Assembly (NCBI GenBank): GCA_964556705.1
Contig: CAZKXX010000097.1
Coordinates: 1 to 14,068 of the forward strand
From: CAZKXX01 sp964556705
GTDB taxonomy: Bacteria; Acidobacteriota; Terriglobia; UBA7540
Reading direction: 5' to 3'
Length of the DNA: 14,068 bases
Numbering within the stretch: the stretch's first letter is position 1; the number at the start of each line of letters is the position of its first letter. Position numbers and translations under genes: made by a program. The notes below the pieces were generated by a model, which ran no database searches, was not told the DNA's origin, and saw only the letters and a program-made list of their open reading frames with translations. Shown in pieces: positions 13,444 through 14,068 of this stretch.

Positions 13444-13841
13444 CAGGAACGAGGGTTCGGGAAAAATGTCATATCTCCTTTGCTATCAACAATTTGTCGT
13501 TATCCATTGGACTGCAAATCGGACCGGTTCGCGCCGGGTTTTGCGCCGTTGGACGGAGGGCGCTTGTGCCCCAAAAGCAGCGGGCGTAGCGTGAGCATGG
13601 CTCGGCCCCGAACTCTCGCCACTGGAAAGTTGCTGGGAAACGCTGAGATCCTTCGTCCCCCGACCAATAGTGCCTGCCTGCAGCAGGCAGGATCGGGGTC
13701 CTCAGGATGACAACGTCAGGAGTTTCTCAGCATCCCAGAAAAAGTTTGACCGACTTCGCGACGACGGAACGCTCTTGAACCCGCCCGGCGCAGTGTGGCC
13801 GGCGGCTGGTTTCGCATTGATTGCCGAATTCTGGAGGAATC
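13444..13841. other. Gene-poor intergenic region with repeats
   Basis: I find no convincing gene here. A 42-codon frame at 13466-13594 begins MSYLLCYQQFVVIHW and may be a transposase remnant (see findings). A hairpin repeat lies at 13645-13712. TTGACC at 13747-13752 could be a -35 for the radical SAM gene, but no -10 matches it at a proper distance. Confidence 0.5.
13645..13712. repeat. Hairpin-forming intergenic repeat with palindromic core
   Basis: The core CCTGCCTG (13673-13680) / CAGGCAGG (13684-13691) is a perfect 8-bp stem around a 3-nt loop. It is nested in CCCCGA...TCGGGG and ATCCT...AGGAT arms, from GAGATCCTTCG to CTCAGGATGACA. Such arms are common in dispersed intergenic repeats of high-GC genomes. 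It could also stop transcription entering from either side, but no T-run follows. Confidence 0.45.
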
Positions 13842-14068
13842 ATGGGGACTCTGACCCTGGACCGACCGACCTCGCGCAAGGAATCGCCGTTCAAAGTCCT
13901 TCAGCCCGCCACGACCTACACGGGCGGCGAAATCAAGCCGCTCGCCAAGGGGCTGCCGAAGACCACCGAATCGCTCTGCCCGGAATGTCTGAAGGTGATC
14001 GACGCGCGTCTGTTCGAGGAGCGCGGCGCCGTTTACATGGAGAAGACCTGCGCCGAGCACGGCGAGTT
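13842..14068 (+). CDS. Radical SAM protein, Tes/MJ0619-like, N-terminus only
   Basis: Seventy-five codons are present before the right edge. After a 35-residue leader comes KGLPKTTESLCPECLKVIDA (36-55), then RLFEERGAVYMEKTCAEHGE (56-75). This Cys46-x2-Cys49...Cys70-x2-His73 metal-knuckle block is what I recall at the N-terminus of the radical SAM family that includes archaeal tetraether lipid synthase (Tes) and MJ0619. It is also found in bacteria, where homologues are linked to membrane-spanning lipids. The radical SAM CxxxCxxC itself would lie beyond the window, so the class rests on the N-terminal pattern alone. The start follows GGAGG (13833-13837) by 4 nt. Confidence 0.65.
   Translation, partial: MGTLTLDRPTSRKESPFKVLQPATTYTGGEIKPLAKGLPKTTESLCPECLKVIDARLFEERGAVYMEKTCAEHGE

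Overview
The window is G+C-rich bacterial DNA. It probably comes from an Acidobacteriota-like Gram-negative soil or sediment bacterium. This is an inference from gene content and style: exported TPR, GH2 and cytochrome c proteins, a Gfo/Idh/MocA oxidoreductase, a short Jag, and a radical SAM protein with a Tes/MJ0619-type N-terminus. No rRNA or other phylogenetic marker settles it.

Layout from left to right. (1) A leftward TPR-repeat protein runs off the left edge (1-1039). It is separated by a 470-bp intergenic region, holding promoters for both directions, from a rightward secreted glycoside hydrolase family 2 enzyme (1510-3324). (2) A small double zinc-ribbon protein (3441-3788) is followed by the lipid II flippase murJ (3847-5415). 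(3) murJ converges, with a 6-nt gap, on a leftward operon transcribed from about 10042 down to 5422: rpmH - rnpA - yidD - yidC - jag - mnmE. The first three junctions are all ATGA overlaps, and rpmH (44 aa, TTG start) is among the shortest genes here. This is the classic ribosomal protein L34 / RNase P protein / membrane insertase / tRNA modification cluster. dnaA, oriC, mnmG and parAB, which often lie beside it, are absent from the window. (4) A leftward small membrane protein (10136-10399) is divergent from a rightward run: a monohaem cytochrome c (10643-10972), a Gfo/Idh/MocA oxidoreductase (11030-12115) and a Cys-rich zinc-ribbon protein (12241-12654). (5) A repeat-rich stretch, about 12660-13841, carries a REP-associated tyrosine transposase (RAYT, leftward). 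Imperfect REP/BIME-type elements of about 93 bp enclose it so tightly that one end abuts its start codon and the other supplies its stop codon. Two further hairpin-forming repeats lie outside. (6) The right edge cuts the first 75 codons of a radical SAM protein resembling tetraether-lipid synthase (Tes/MJ0619) proteins.

Functionally the core block serves ribosome assembly, RNase P, membrane protein insertion and tRNA wobble modification, with murJ serving cell-wall synthesis. The flanking genes are accessory: polysaccharide breakdown, periplasmic electron transfer, sugar or cofactor oxidoreduction, and zinc-ribbon proteins of unknown role. The most unusual feature is the RAYT gene fused at both ends to its REP elements. 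The degenerate KH loop of Jag and the Cys-rich small proteins also deserve attention.
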